Positions 1 through 10,702 of a DNA stretch of 64,000 nucleotides are shown piece by piece. The notes beneath the pieces are model-generated. The model was not told the origin of the DNA, did no database searches, and worked only from the letters and a program-made list of their open reading frames with translations. This DNA comes from Nitrososphaeraceae archaeon. GTDB taxonomy: Archaea > Thermoproteota > Nitrososphaeria > Nitrososphaerales > Nitrososphaeraceae. Made by a program: the position numbers and the translations under genes. The stretch lies in NCBI GenBank assembly GCA_031316115.1, contig JALDRC010000005.1:62001-126000 (forward strand), given 5' to 3'. Within the stretch, counting starts at the first letter, position 1, and each line of letters opens with the position of its first letter.

Positions 1-86
1 CCAGCCTCAGATATACCTTTTATGGCATTTATCCTAACTTGACGGACTTTTTCTCTCAGATCCAAATAGCGCATACCGAATTTCAT
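1..86 (-). CDS. 5' part of an unidentified CDS (MKFGMRYLDLREKVRQVRINAIKGISEAG...), truncated by the window edge
   Basis: Open minus-strand frame from ATG at 84-86 to the window start. Confidence 0.4.
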   Translation of the reverse strand, partial: MKFGMRYLDLREKVRQVRINAIKGISEA

Positions 87-224
87 TTACCATATCTCCC
101 GACCATGTAAGTTGGATAATGGAACAAAATATTAAGATAGATAAAAATCTAGCTGGTTCATTTTTTATATCTATTATTTTAAAGTATACAATAGTTTAAA
201 ATATTCAAGCTATAATTCAAAAAC

Positions 225-1691
225 ATGTTAAGAATTATAGCAGATAATATTGCAAAAAAAATAAATTCTCAATTGTTAGTTATAGGTTGTTTTGCAAATG
301 AAGATTACTCGGTAATCTTTGAGAAAATACAGCCAGAATTAGGTAAAATCGGAAAAGAATTTATAGAAAAATCTAGCTCAAAGTTCGGTTTGATCAATGG
401 ATTTTCTACATTAAGAACTTCTCAAAAAATATTATTTGTTGGTTTACAAAATAGAAAAGATTTTACTCAGGAAAAGGCTAGAATAATTACAGGAAAAATA
501 ATAAATCACTTAAAAGAATTTGAAATCAGAGAATTTTCCATTATTGCATTTGATTCATCTGAAGAAACAATTGAAGCCATAACTGATGGAATTATTCTTT
601 CAACTTACTCCTTCAATAAATATAAATCAAAGATTGAAAAAAATGTTCTTCAGAAGGTAACAATAATTTGTGAGTCAAAAATAAAAAATCCTCAGAAAAT
701 TATTGATAAAACGTGTATAATATCTGAAACAATAAATTTTGCTAAAGATATAGCTAATATGCCTCCTAATGAATGCTCTCCAGAGTATCTAGCTAGACTT
801 GCTATGAATATGAATAAAGAACGAGTAAAAACAACAATTATTGATTACAAGGAGATGGAATCAGTTAAACTAAATGGAATAATCTCCGTAGGGAAAGGAA
901 GTAAAAATGAACCAAAATTTATAATCTTAAAATATATTGGAACTAAAATTAGTGAAAAACCGGTTCTATTGGTAGGAAAGGCAGTAACTTTTGATTCTGG
1001 AGGATTGTCTATTAAACCAAGTGAAAAAATGGATGAAATGAAATTTGACAAATGTGGAGGAGTGAATATTATCTCAATCATCAAAGCTCTATCACTTTTA
1101 AAGCCTAGGATGAATGTAATAGGAATAATCCCAGCTGTAGAAAATATGCCTTCTGGCTATTCATATAGGCCAAGTGATATTATTGAGATGTATAATGGAA
1201 AAAAGGTGGAAGTATTGAATACCGATGCAGAAGGCAGGTTAATACTAGCAGATGCATTATCCTATGGAATATCTACGTTTAACCCTAAATATGTAATAGA
1301 TATGGCAACATTGACTGGCGCTTGTATAATTGCTTTAGGATCTAATGTAGCTGGAATAATGGGAAATAATTCAAATTTAATTAAAAAAATTTTATCAATT
1401 TCTAATACAACCGGAGAGAAAATGTGGGAATTGCCTTTATTCGATGATTTCCATGAACAGATCAAAAGTAATTATGCCGATATAAAAAATATAGGAGGCA
1501 GGGCAGGTGGAGCAATAACTGCAGCTGCTTTTTTGTCAAATTTTGTAGAAAATGTTCCATGGGTACATATTGACATAGCTGGAACTGCATGGATTCAGGA
1601 GGGAACAATTTCTAAATCTTATAATACTAATGGAGCAACAGGATTTGGAATAAAAACTATTATCAAATTGTTAATAGGAGATTCCAAATAA
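225..1691 (+). CDS. pepA: Leucyl aminopeptidase, M17 family
   Basis: 488 aa; M17 signature NTDAEGRLILADAL plus VGKAVTFDSGGLSIKP. Confidence 0.93.
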   Translation: MLRIIADNIAKKINSQLLVIGCFANEDYSVIFEKIQPELGKIGKEFIEKSSSKFGLINGFSTLRTSQKILFVGLQNRKDFTQEKARIITGKIINHLKEFEIREFSIIAFDSSEETIEAITDGIILSTYSFNKYKSKIEKNVLQKVTIICESKIKNPQKIIDKTCIISETINFAKDIANMPPNECSPEYLARLAMNMNKERVKTTIIDYKEMESVKLNGIISVGKGSKNEPKFIILKYIGTKISEKPVLLVGKAVTFDSGGLSIKPSEKMDEMKFDKCGGVNIISIIKALSLLKPRMNVIGIIPAVENMPSGYSYRPSDIIEMYNGKKVEVLNTDAEGRLILADALSYGISTFNPKYVIDMATLTGACIIALGSNVAGIMGNNSNLIKKILSISNTTGEKMWELPLFDDFHEQIKSNYADIKNIGGRAGGAITAAAFLSNFVENVPWVHIDIAGTAWIQEGTISKSYNTNGATGFGIKTIIKLLIGDSK

Positions 1692-1724
1692 TAAAAATTT
1701 TTGAAAGCAATACCAAGTCAATTT

Positions 1725-1841
1725 AACGCCAGCACTGCCCCTTCCCAACCACTCTCGTAGATCAGTACTAGGCAGCGACGACAGGTTTGACTTCCGGGTT
1801 CGGTATGGGACCGGGTCGCGCCCTGCCACTATGACCGGCTG
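1725..1841 (-). rRNA. 5S ribosomal RNA, unlinked from 16S-23S
   Basis: Reverse complement reads GCCGGTCATAGTGGCAGGGCGCGACCCGGTCCCATACCGAACCCGGAAGTCAAACC...GCTGGC; terminal GCCGGT/GCTGGC can pair as helix I. Ends approximate. Confidence 0.92.
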
Positions 1842-1963
1842 TTATAGAGAATCAAGGTGGTTAATTTAATCCTTTTTGAAAAGTTAATTAAAAATAAATG
1901 CAATGAATATAAACCCAGCAAGAGATATAATACATATTTATAAAATTAAAGTGAATAATTAAC

Positions 1964-3757
1964 TTGATAGAACCGTCTTCTAGGGTAGCTGTGTTGGATG
2001 AAGAGTTATGCAAACCAAAGAAATGTGGATTAGAATGTATAGTTTACTGTCCAGTAAATAAGACAGGAGGTGAATGTATTGTCCAGAGACCCGAAGATGG
2101 CAAAGCAGTAATTTCAGAAGATCTGTGTACGGGATGTGGAATATGTGTTAAAAAATGTCCTTTTGATGCAATAGTAATTGTTAACTTACCAAAAGAATTA
2201 GGTGAACATAAAATTCATCAATACGGAATAAATTCCTTCAGATTGTATCATTTACCGACACCTAAGAAGGGGTCTGTGGTAGGACTATTGGGAAGAAATG
2301 GAATGGGTAAATCGACTATAATAAACATATTATCTGGTAATTTGAAGCCAAATTTTGGTGAATATGGTAAGAAAGTAGAGTGGGAGGATGTCTTTGAAAA
2401 ATTTCATGGAACCGAGTTAAAGACACATTTTGAAACTATATCAAGTGCAAATACAAAAGTATCTATAAAACCTCAACTTGTATATAAAATTCCAAAATTT
2501 TTTAAAGGAACTACAAAGGAAATGTTACGTAAATTTGATGAATTGGATATGTCAGATCAAATTGTAGAACAATTAAACCTTACAAGTTCATTGAATAAGA
2601 ACATAAATGAATTAAGTGGCGGAGAATTACAGAGATTGGCTGTGGCGATCACTACGGTAAAAGATGCAGATTATTATTTTTTTGATGAACCCTCATCCTA
2701 TAACGATATTTATCAAAGATTGGCTGTTGCTAAGGTAATTCAAAATTTAGCTAGGAGAGGAAAAACCGTTACAATAATTGAGCATGATCTTACGCTATTG
2801 GATTATTTAGCTGATTATATACATATTTTATATGGTGAACCTGGAGCGTATGGTATAGTTTCCAGTTTGCAAACTACAAAAATAGGAATAAATAATTTCC
2901 TAGAAGGATATATTCCATCAGAAAATGTAAGATTTCGAGAAAAAATGTTTAGATTTGATTCATTTAATCCAACTGAAGACATATTGCTAAACACAAAGGT
3001 TACTCAATATTCAACTTTAGTAAAAAAATTTAATTCTTTTAATGTTAAAATATCTGCAGGAGGAATCAGAAAGGGCGAGGTAATTGGCATTACAGGTGCT
3101 AATGCTTTGGGAAAAACTACATTTATGAAGATAATAGCAGGTATTGAAAAAACTACTGAAGGTACTGTAGAAACACACTCAAAAATATCGTATAAACCAC
3201 AATATATAAGTCAAGATTACGATGGAGATGTTAAGTCATTATTATATTATGTTTATCAAAATGCCATTGAAGGGAGTTTAGTTGAGGAACAGATCATTAT
3301 TCCAATGGGAATTAAAAAATTATATGATAAAAATGTTAAAAATTTAAGTGGTGGCGAACTTCAAAAAATAGCTATTACTTCCACACTAATTCAAAATGCT
3401 GAAATTTATGCATTAGACGAACCATCCGCATTTCTTGATATAGAAGAGAGAATAGCATTAGCAAAATTTATTCAGAGATTCGTAAGGGCACAAAATAAAT
3501 CTGCTATAATTATAGATCACGACATGCAGTTAATAGACATTGTTGCGGATTCTTTAATAATATTCGAAGGTTCTCCAAGTATAGAAGGTTATGCTTCTGC
3601 ACCAATGTCAAAGATAAATGGTATGAATCAATTTCTGAAAAATATTTCAATTACGTTCAGGAGAGATGAGAGTACAGGGAGACCTAGGGTAAATAAAGAT
3701 TTAAGTCGACTAGATAAAATGCAAAAAGAATCAGGAGAATATTACTATTTAAGTTAA
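1964..3757 (+). CDS. ABCE1/Rli1 ribosome-recycling ATPase
   Basis: 597 aa; N-terminal Cys clusters (CTGCGICVKKCP), two ABC domains with LSGGELQ and DEPS motifs; TTG start. Confidence 0.95.
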   Translation: MIEPSSRVAVLDEELCKPKKCGLECIVYCPVNKTGGECIVQRPEDGKAVISEDLCTGCGICVKKCPFDAIVIVNLPKELGEHKIHQYGINSFRLYHLPTPKKGSVVGLLGRNGMGKSTIINILSGNLKPNFGEYGKKVEWEDVFEKFHGTELKTHFETISSANTKVSIKPQLVYKIPKFFKGTTKEMLRKFDELDMSDQIVEQLNLTSSLNKNINELSGGELQRLAVAITTVKDADYYFFDEPSSYNDIYQRLAVAKVIQNLARRGKTVTIIEHDLTLLDYLADYIHILYGEPGAYGIVSSLQTTKIGINNFLEGYIPSENVRFREKMFRFDSFNPTEDILLNTKVTQYSTLVKKFNSFNVKISAGGIRKGEVIGITGANALGKTTFMKIIAGIEKTTEGTVETHSKISYKPQYISQDYDGDVKSLLYYVYQNAIEGSLVEEQIIIPMGIKKLYDKNVKNLSGGELQKIAITSTLIQNAEIYALDEPSAFLDIEERIALAKFIQRFVRAQNKSAIIIDHDMQLIDIVADSLIIFEGSPSIEGYASAPMSKINGMNQFLKNISITFRRDESTGRPRVNKDLSRLDKMQKESGEYYYLS

Positions 3758-3762
3758 AAGAT

Positions 3763-4605
3763 ATGGCACATATGCTTAAGGATGTATTAATAAATACTCT
3801 ATCCTTAGAAGAAATAACTAAACTATATTCATCCTTTGACGTAATAGGAGATATTGTTATAATAAAAATCCCAGAATCACTATATTCTAAAAAGTACTTG
3901 ATTGCCAAAACGTTATTAAATAAGATCAAAAATGTTAATACAATTTTTCAACAAACATCTCCAGTAGCAGGAGATTATCGTATAAGAAACCTAGAATTCT
4001 TAGCAGGGGAAGAAAAAACGGTTACAGAATATAAAGAACATGGATGTGTTTTCAAGGTTGATGTTTCGAAAACATATTTTTCACCTAGACTCTCAACAGA
4101 GAGACTCAGAATTACAAAGTTAATAGGAGAAAGGGAGATAATCGTCAACATGTTTGCTGGGATAGGTACATATTCCATTATATTAGCAAAAAAAAACCCC
4201 GACTGTATAGTATATAGCATTGATTCCAATCCAACGGCTATAGAACTTTGTATAACCAATTGCAAATTAAATAAGGTTGAAAATAGGGTGATCCCGCTTT
4301 TAGGCGATGCGAATAACGTAATATCAAATAAATTGATAGGAGTAGGAACTAGAGTATTGATGCCACTTCCAGAAAAGGCATATGAATTTATAGAGTCAGC
4401 AGTATTATCACTTGAAAATAAAAAAGGTATAGTTCATTTTTTTGCACATATCAAATCTAATAACAAAAAAAACGCTATTAATGATGGAATAGAGTATAGT
4501 ATGAATATCTTCAAAAATTATAAAAAGAAAATAATTACATGTAGAGTGATCAGAGAAGTAGGTCCTAGAATTTATCAGGTTGTCACAGATATTTATTTAC
4601 TGTAA
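3763..4605 (+). CDS. Class I SAM-dependent tRNA methyltransferase, Trm5-like (m1G37)
   Basis: 280 aa; VNMFAGIGTYSIILAKK SAM motif and Trm5-like N-terminal region. Confidence 0.8.
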   Translation: MAHMLKDVLINTLSLEEITKLYSSFDVIGDIVIIKIPESLYSKKYLIAKTLLNKIKNVNTIFQQTSPVAGDYRIRNLEFLAGEEKTVTEYKEHGCVFKVDVSKTYFSPRLSTERLRITKLIGEREIIVNMFAGIGTYSIILAKKNPDCIVYSIDSNPTAIELCITNCKLNKVENRVIPLLGDANNVISNKLIGVGTRVLMPLPEKAYEFIESAVLSLENKKGIVHFFAHIKSNNKKNAINDGIEYSMNIFKNYKKKIITCRVIREVGPRIYQVVTDIYLL

Positions 4606-4615
4606 TTTTCAGTAT

Positions 4616-4828
4616 TTACTCATCAGATAATTTTGTAGTCTGAGAAGCAGATACCATTGTGTAGCCTATCCAAATAAAAACAGTAACTACAATACCAACG
4701 GTTGCGGTTATAGTAAGTTTAATTATTAATAGATCATAAGATGATAAAAATAATAGATAAATATATGCTAAAAATAACAGTAGCGGGATAGTTAATAAAA
4801 AGATTCCAGTTGACTTATTGCCTTTCAT
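4616..4828 (-). CDS. Small membrane protein, unknown function
   Basis: 70 aa with two hydrophobic segments. Confidence 0.5.
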   Translation of the reverse strand: MKGNKSTGIFLLTIPLLLFLAYIYLLFLSSYDLLIIKLTITATVGIVVTVFIWIGYTMVSASQTTKLSDE

Positions 4829-4861
4829 TATAAGAAAACGAGATTAAAATATTATATATCT

Positions 4862-5359
4862 CTAACTAAGATCTTTTGCCATCAAGTATGCATCCTCACC
4901 GTCTCGATAGTATGAAGAAAGTTTAGATTTGATGTGAAAGCTTATATTTTGGTATAATTTCACAGCAGTGGCGTTACTTACCCGTACTTCCAGATAAACT
5001 TCATCTCCTTTTCTTTGTCTAAGACCTTTTATTGCTTCCAAAACCAAAGCCCTTCCTATTCCTTTGCCTCTATGTTCTTCTAATACAGCAACAGATACGA
5101 CATGTCCTTTTTTAACAAATCCTAATTTCCGGAAATTAGAAAAACCAAATTCTATTTTGCACATTATATAGCCTATTACTTGATTTTTAAGTTCTGCCAC
5201 AATGAAAGCCTCAGGAAGTTCTGTTAGAAGAGAGCTAAAAAAATAATCAGAATAATGTTCAGGAAGTGTAACCATATTTATATCAATGACAGATTTAAGA
5301 TCCTCTTCTTCACAATGACGAATAATATAATTTCCAACATTTCTGAGTTCTGATTGCAA
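4862..5359 (-). CDS. rimI: GNAT N-acetyltransferase, RimI/Ard1-like
   Basis: VSVAVLEEHRGKGIGRALVLEAI acetyl-CoA motif. Confidence 0.85.
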   Translation of the reverse strand: MQSELRNVGNYIIRHCEEEDLKSVIDINMVTLPEHYSDYFFSSLLTELPEAFIVAELKNQVIGYIMCKIEFGFSNFRKLGFVKKGHVVSVAVLEEHRGKGIGRALVLEAIKGLRQRKGDEVYLEVRVSNATAVKLYQNISFHIKSKLSSYYRDGEDAYLMAKDLS

Positions 5360-5454
5360 ATGTATAAGATTAATTTTGATAAAGTATTTAACTGTATATA
5401 AACAATAAGAGAAGGAATTATTAAATATGTTAAAGAATTAAAAATTTTTAGAAC

Positions 5455-6555
5455 TTATTTTTGTAACAAAGTAACATCAGGTTCAGGACACACCAAAATC
5501 TTGCTATTTTTGCCGTATGTTGACATAAATGTTACGAGAACCTCTTTAATATTATTAAAGGTAACAAATCCTAATTTTTTATGTGTGTAGTAAAAAGGCA
5601 ACGATGAAACAATCCCAAGATTGTAATGATTTTTTAGAAAATCTAAAAAAAATAAATGTTCTGCCCCATTAATATAATTTTTTTTAATTTTATTTTTGTC
5701 TAATCTTCCCTCGATAAACATTTTTAATGCTCCTTCTCCTATTCCTTTATTATTTTCTGATAGCAAGACAGCTGAGCCATTTTTTTTGAGTACAGGTAAC
5801 ACATTCCATAAGAAATTTAAGGAATTTGTTAAAGTCATATGATTTTCATATTCATATCCAGAGCTAACAATAATTGACTTATTTTCTCCTACATTATAAG
5901 TAGATCTAGAATTTAGAGTAGAAAAAGATTCTTTGAATGAATCAGCATTAGTATAATTGATATTAATAATTCCCGAAGCACATGATATCAGATCAATTGA
6001 ATATATATCTAATTTATTACACCATTCCATAGCAATTTTTAGTGGTTCATTTATAGTACCAGGTTTTGGAAATTCAAAGTCAAAAGATGAAAAAATTTGA
6101 TGCATAAGGTTATTTGATGAATTTCTAATTAAAATTGTAGGAGTTCCACTAAAACCAAATACAGGATCATATGACAATCTAGAGATGAAAACAACTTGAT
6201 CATACTGTTTAATTTGATTTATTAGATCTAGTGGATCAAATTGAAAAAAATGTTTTATAGAATTGGAGAAAAAGTTTTTGATGAGAGAAAAAATCTCGGG
6301 ATAAGTACCTATTGAAAATTCAAATTGAGGTTTAGAGTTGAAAAGTTCAATGATAATTGAAATTATTTTTAATACGAATTTAGAACTTGATAAAGGAACA
6401 AATAAAGTATTTTTGGAGAATTTGATATTTGCTAAAAAATCATTAAGATATTCATCAGATAGAATTTTTGGAGATTGTAGGATTTGATTAAGATTTTCCT
6501 GTTTGATATCAAGAACTACGTTTGTTGTACCATATCCAAGCCATATTTCTGGCAT
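5455..6555 (-). CDS. Divergent LarA-like (DUF2088, lactate racemase domain) protein
   Basis: N-terminal LGYGTTNVVLDI and C-terminal VLKKNGSAVLLSENNKGIGEGALKMF resemble the LarA fold; weak similarity by eye. Confidence 0.5.
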   Translation of the reverse strand: MPEIWLGYGTTNVVLDIKQENLNQILQSPKILSDEYLNDFLANIKFSKNTLFVPLSSSKFVLKIISIIIELFNSKPQFEFSIGTYPEIFSLIKNFFSNSIKHFFQFDPLDLINQIKQYDQVVFISRLSYDPVFGFSGTPTILIRNSSNNLMHQIFSSFDFEFPKPGTINEPLKIAMEWCNKLDIYSIDLISCASGIININYTNADSFKESFSTLNSRSTYNVGENKSIIVSSGYEYENHMTLTNSLNFLWNVLPVLKKNGSAVLLSENNKGIGEGALKMFIEGRLDKNKIKKNYINGAEHLFFLDFLKNHYNLGIVSSLPFYYTHKKLGFVTFNNIKEVLVTFMSTYGKNSKILVCPEPDVTLLQK

Positions 6556-6610
6556 ATAGATAGTATTGTAAAAGCGTTAAAATAAATCTCTTTCACATAA
6601 CAATACTAAC

Positions 6611-7213
6611 ATGAATGATTTTCAGGAAAGATTGACACTTTTTTTAATAAATTCCAATTCATTAAAAGTTGGTAAATTTAAACTATCTAGTGGTTTAGAG
6701 AGCAATTATTACATAGATTTAAGGAATATCCAGAGCTATCCATCAATTTTTCATGAGATAGTCATATTGTTAAGAGATAAGATAATCAAGGAAGAAATTG
6801 AGTTTGATCTACTAGCTACAGTGCCTACTTCAGGATTAGTATTTACTTCTGCGTTAGCATATGAAATTTTTAAACCTTTAATTTATATACGAAAAGAAGC
6901 AAAGGGATACGGTGTCAATAACCTAATCGAAGGTAAATTTGAGAAGGAAAATAAGGTTTTGCTTATAGATGATGTTATAACAACAGGAAAATCTCTTGTT
7001 CATGCTGTAGATATAATTAGAAGAAGAAATTTAAAAATAAATACGGTGTTATCCCTACTTTTTAGAGGAAATGAACAAACGATTCAAACATTTACAAAAA
7101 TGGGAATAGATTTAAAATTTTTAATTTCTATTAAAGAGATTTCGAATATCATTTCCTCTAAAAACTTAATGGGAGAAGAAGATAGAAAAAAGTTGAGACA
7201 AGTAAAAATATAA
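6611..7213 (+). CDS. pyrE: Orotate phosphoribosyltransferase
   Basis: PRPP motif VLLIDDVITTGKS and LSSGLESNYYIDLRNI. Confidence 0.92.
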   Translation: MNDFQERLTLFLINSNSLKVGKFKLSSGLESNYYIDLRNIQSYPSIFHEIVILLRDKIIKEEIEFDLLATVPTSGLVFTSALAYEIFKPLIYIRKEAKGYGVNNLIEGKFEKENKVLLIDDVITTGKSLVHAVDIIRRRNLKINTVLSLLFRGNEQTIQTFTKMGIDLKFLISIKEISNIISSKNLMGEEDRKKLRQVKI

Positions 7214-7234
7214 CTAAAAGAGAATATCGGGTAA

Positions 7235-7798
<564 letters not shown>

Positions 7799-7921
7799 AT
7801 TGGTTAAGCGTTCTGTGAACTATATAAATATATTATATAAACTTTTATGAAACATAAAATAAAATTATTATTGATATGATAAACAATTAATTTAATTATA
7901 TATTATTAACCTATAAGTAAA

Positions 7922-9310
7922 ATGTCATTCAGGATTGATAAAGATTCTATAGGTGATATACAAGTTCCAAAAGATTCCTACTATGGTCCATTCACTGCTC
8001 GAGCATTAAAACAATACATAGTTACTGGGCAAAAATCCCATATTAACTTGGTGAGAGCATTCGTGATGATTAAAAAATCTGCAGCATTAGCAAATATGGA
8101 ATTAAAAGTACTTGATAAAGAGATAGGAAATGCTATCGTTACAACCTGTGATGAAGTTCTCGCTGGAAGATTTATGGAAGAGTTTGTAATAGAATCGATA
8201 AATTCAGGCGCTGGAACAGCTTTCAATATGAACACAAATGAGGTAATAGCTAACAGAGCTTTAGAAATTATTGGAAAAAATAAGGGAGAATATAATATCA
8301 TAAGTCCTAACGATCATGTTAACATGTCCCAATCTAGTAATGACACCTTTCCTACAGCAATGAATATTGCTATACTGATCAATGCAAATCTTATGATTTA
8401 TTCACTAGATAAGTTATTAGATTCATTAGAAAAGAAAGCAAAACAATTTTCTAATATTATTAAAATTGGAAGAACTCATTTGATGGACGCTATACCAGTT
8501 ACTCTAGGGATAGAATTTGAGGAATATGTTTTTTCTATTAAAAGAGCGAAAGAATCAATAATATCAGCAAAAGAGAAGTTAGAATTTATAGGAATTGGTG
8601 GGACAGCAGTAGGCACTGGAGCTAATACACCCAATGGTTACAAAGAGAAGGTAGTAAATCATCTAGCAGAAATATCAGGATTAAATTTAAAAGCATCTGG
8701 AAACTTGTTTTATTCTTTACAAAGTAAATATGATATAGTTAATTTCTCTTCCTCACTGAGGAATCTCTCCTTAGAGTTAATTAAAATGGCTAACGACTTA
8801 AGACTCATGGCTTCTGGACCTATTGCGGGATTAGGAGAAATCCTTATCCCAGCAGTTCATGCAGGATCTTCAATAATGCCTGGAAAGGTAAATCCTTCAC
8901 TTGCAGAATGTCTAAACATGATTTGCTTTGATGTTATAGGACGAGATCATTCAGTTGCATTGGCTGCTCAAGCTGGTCAATTTGAATTAAATGTTATGTT
9001 ACCAAGCATGCTAAAAAATATCTTAGATTCTACTGACATGTTTATAAATTTCCTTCCAATCTTTGCTTCCAATTTTATAAAAGGAATACAACCAAACATT
9101 GAAAAATTAAGAAATCAGGTAGAAAGGAGTCCTATCTTAATTACATTATTAAATCCATATATCGGATATCTAAAAGCGGCAGAAATTTACAAAGAATCAT
9201 TAAAAACCGGAAAAGGTATCAAAGAACTAGTATTAGACAAAAAATTGATGAAAGAAGATGAACTAAATAATATTTTATCTAATGAAAAAATATTAGAAGC
9301 GATACGATAA
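7922..9310 (+). CDS. Class II fumarate hydratase / aspartate ammonia-lyase
   Basis: GSSIMPGKVNPSLAE signature; fumarase versus aspartase not resolved. Confidence 0.9.
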   Translation: MSFRIDKDSIGDIQVPKDSYYGPFTARALKQYIVTGQKSHINLVRAFVMIKKSAALANMELKVLDKEIGNAIVTTCDEVLAGRFMEEFVIESINSGAGTAFNMNTNEVIANRALEIIGKNKGEYNIISPNDHVNMSQSSNDTFPTAMNIAILINANLMIYSLDKLLDSLEKKAKQFSNIIKIGRTHLMDAIPVTLGIEFEEYVFSIKRAKESIISAKEKLEFIGIGGTAVGTGANTPNGYKEKVVNHLAEISGLNLKASGNLFYSLQSKYDIVNFSSSLRNLSLELIKMANDLRLMASGPIAGLGEILIPAVHAGSSIMPGKVNPSLAECLNMICFDVIGRDHSVALAAQAGQFELNVMLPSMLKNILDSTDMFINFLPIFASNFIKGIQPNIEKLRNQVERSPILITLLNPYIGYLKAAEIYKESLKTGKGIKELVLDKKLMKEDELNNILSNEKILEAIR

Positions 9311-9756
9311 TTTTATTAGTCATTTTAATTTCCAGAGCACTATATATGTTAGAAAACAGAGTAGTCTTTATTTTGAATTATTAAGTATTATTGATAAAGG
9401 TTTTGATGGTGCATATATAAAGGATCAAATCATCAACAGCACAGAGAAGACATATAGGATTATAAGATAATAGTTCTGAGCAGATATTTGCATCTGGTGA
9501 TTAGAATGAATATAAAGTTATTTCGTATAATATATACAGAAAGTGTAATTTCAACTAATTTTATTATTCTTAGTATTGAAGTTTAATTTATTAAAATAGA
9601 AAAAAGAGTATGTTTTACTATCAAATGAAACTTAATTTTATTATATTAGTTAAATGCATAACAATAATATAGGATTTTCAAATAGCAGATAGTTTCTTTT
9701 TTTTTAATATTAGATAATTACTAATTTCTTATATTGCATTAGTTATAGATTAAGCT

Positions 9757-9903
9757 ATGCATCCAGACGACTTGAATACTATCTGGTACTGTGAAGATTG
9801 TCATGATAGTTTCTTTTTTAATTCGGATGTAGATGATCATAAACACAAAACAGGTCATAACAAAATACGTAAAATAAGTTCCGTCTCAGGTGGAATGATT
9901 TGA
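9757..9903 (+). CDS. 48-aa C2H2 zinc-finger microprotein
   Basis: MHPDDLNTIWYCEDCHDSFFFNSDVDDHKHKTGHNKIRKISSVSGGMI; C-x2-C-x12-H-x5-H; absent from the supplied ORF track. Confidence 0.65.
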   Translation: MHPDDLNTIWYCEDCHDSFFFNSDVDDHKHKTGHNKIRKISSVSGGMI

Positions 9904-10024
9904 TTAATTAATAAATTAGAACTTGTTTTTACTGTAAATGTATTACATTTTTAACTAATATACATGCATTAGCAATTCATAGTAATCAACTAAAATAGAA
10001 TGATAAAATTTTCTATCAATAATC

Positions 10025-10630
10025 TCTTTTGTTTAGATAAGCAGCGAAAGATATAGCTAAGAAACTTGTATTTGTGAAATTAATAAAATCAAATTTGAAA
10101 AAATACATTTCCTTGTATTATACCCAATTATCATAATCTATACTTGGTTTAAGTTCATGTAGTACATCTAAGTATTGATTATATTAGACATGAAAAGAGA
10201 AATTACCTGTCTGTATGGAATTGGATTAAATGATTGGTTCGTACAAGATATTCAAAAGAAAAAAAGACTAACTGCTTCTATTATACATGAACCATTATTC
10301 AAATAGGAGAGCAGAATTTTTTGACTGTAGTTTTGCTTAGAACCATCTATAGTTCTGTGCTTGGAAATTATATTTTGAAGAGAAAATGCTTTTTGCAGAA
10401 AAATTCATCAGATATCTTGTATCTCAGAATAGTTTGATGTAGAGTCAACCAATATTTGGAAGACAGAATAGAAAGTTTTAATGACTATTATCCTTTTAAA
10501 CAAAATCAAGGATATATATTACATGTACATAACTAGATGCGATCCTTTGTTTCTATGTATAATAATACAATAGTGAAAAATATTTATGATTTTTTATTAA
10601 AGGAAATGAATATTATCTTTTAACAAAGCA
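10025..10630 (+). mobile_element. Degenerate IS6-like insertion sequence remnant (transposase pseudogene)
   Basis: Left end TCTTTTGTTTAGATAAGCAG, right end TTATCTTTTAACAAAGCA, and fragments VWNWIK, TIIQIG, YSSVLGNYI, QYLEDRIESFNDYYPFKQN, HVHN, SMYNN matching the copy at 45318-46035; several stops and an internal deletion. Confidence 0.8.
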
Positions 10631-10702
10631 GATTAGGGGGATATTATCTTTAATTAATAGTACAGAAAAAAGAAATCAACAGTATATACTTTTATCAAAC
10701 AA

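Noticed and set aside
845-1465. Minus ORFs within pepA
   Set aside because: Antisense to a complete M17 peptidase gene; no motif
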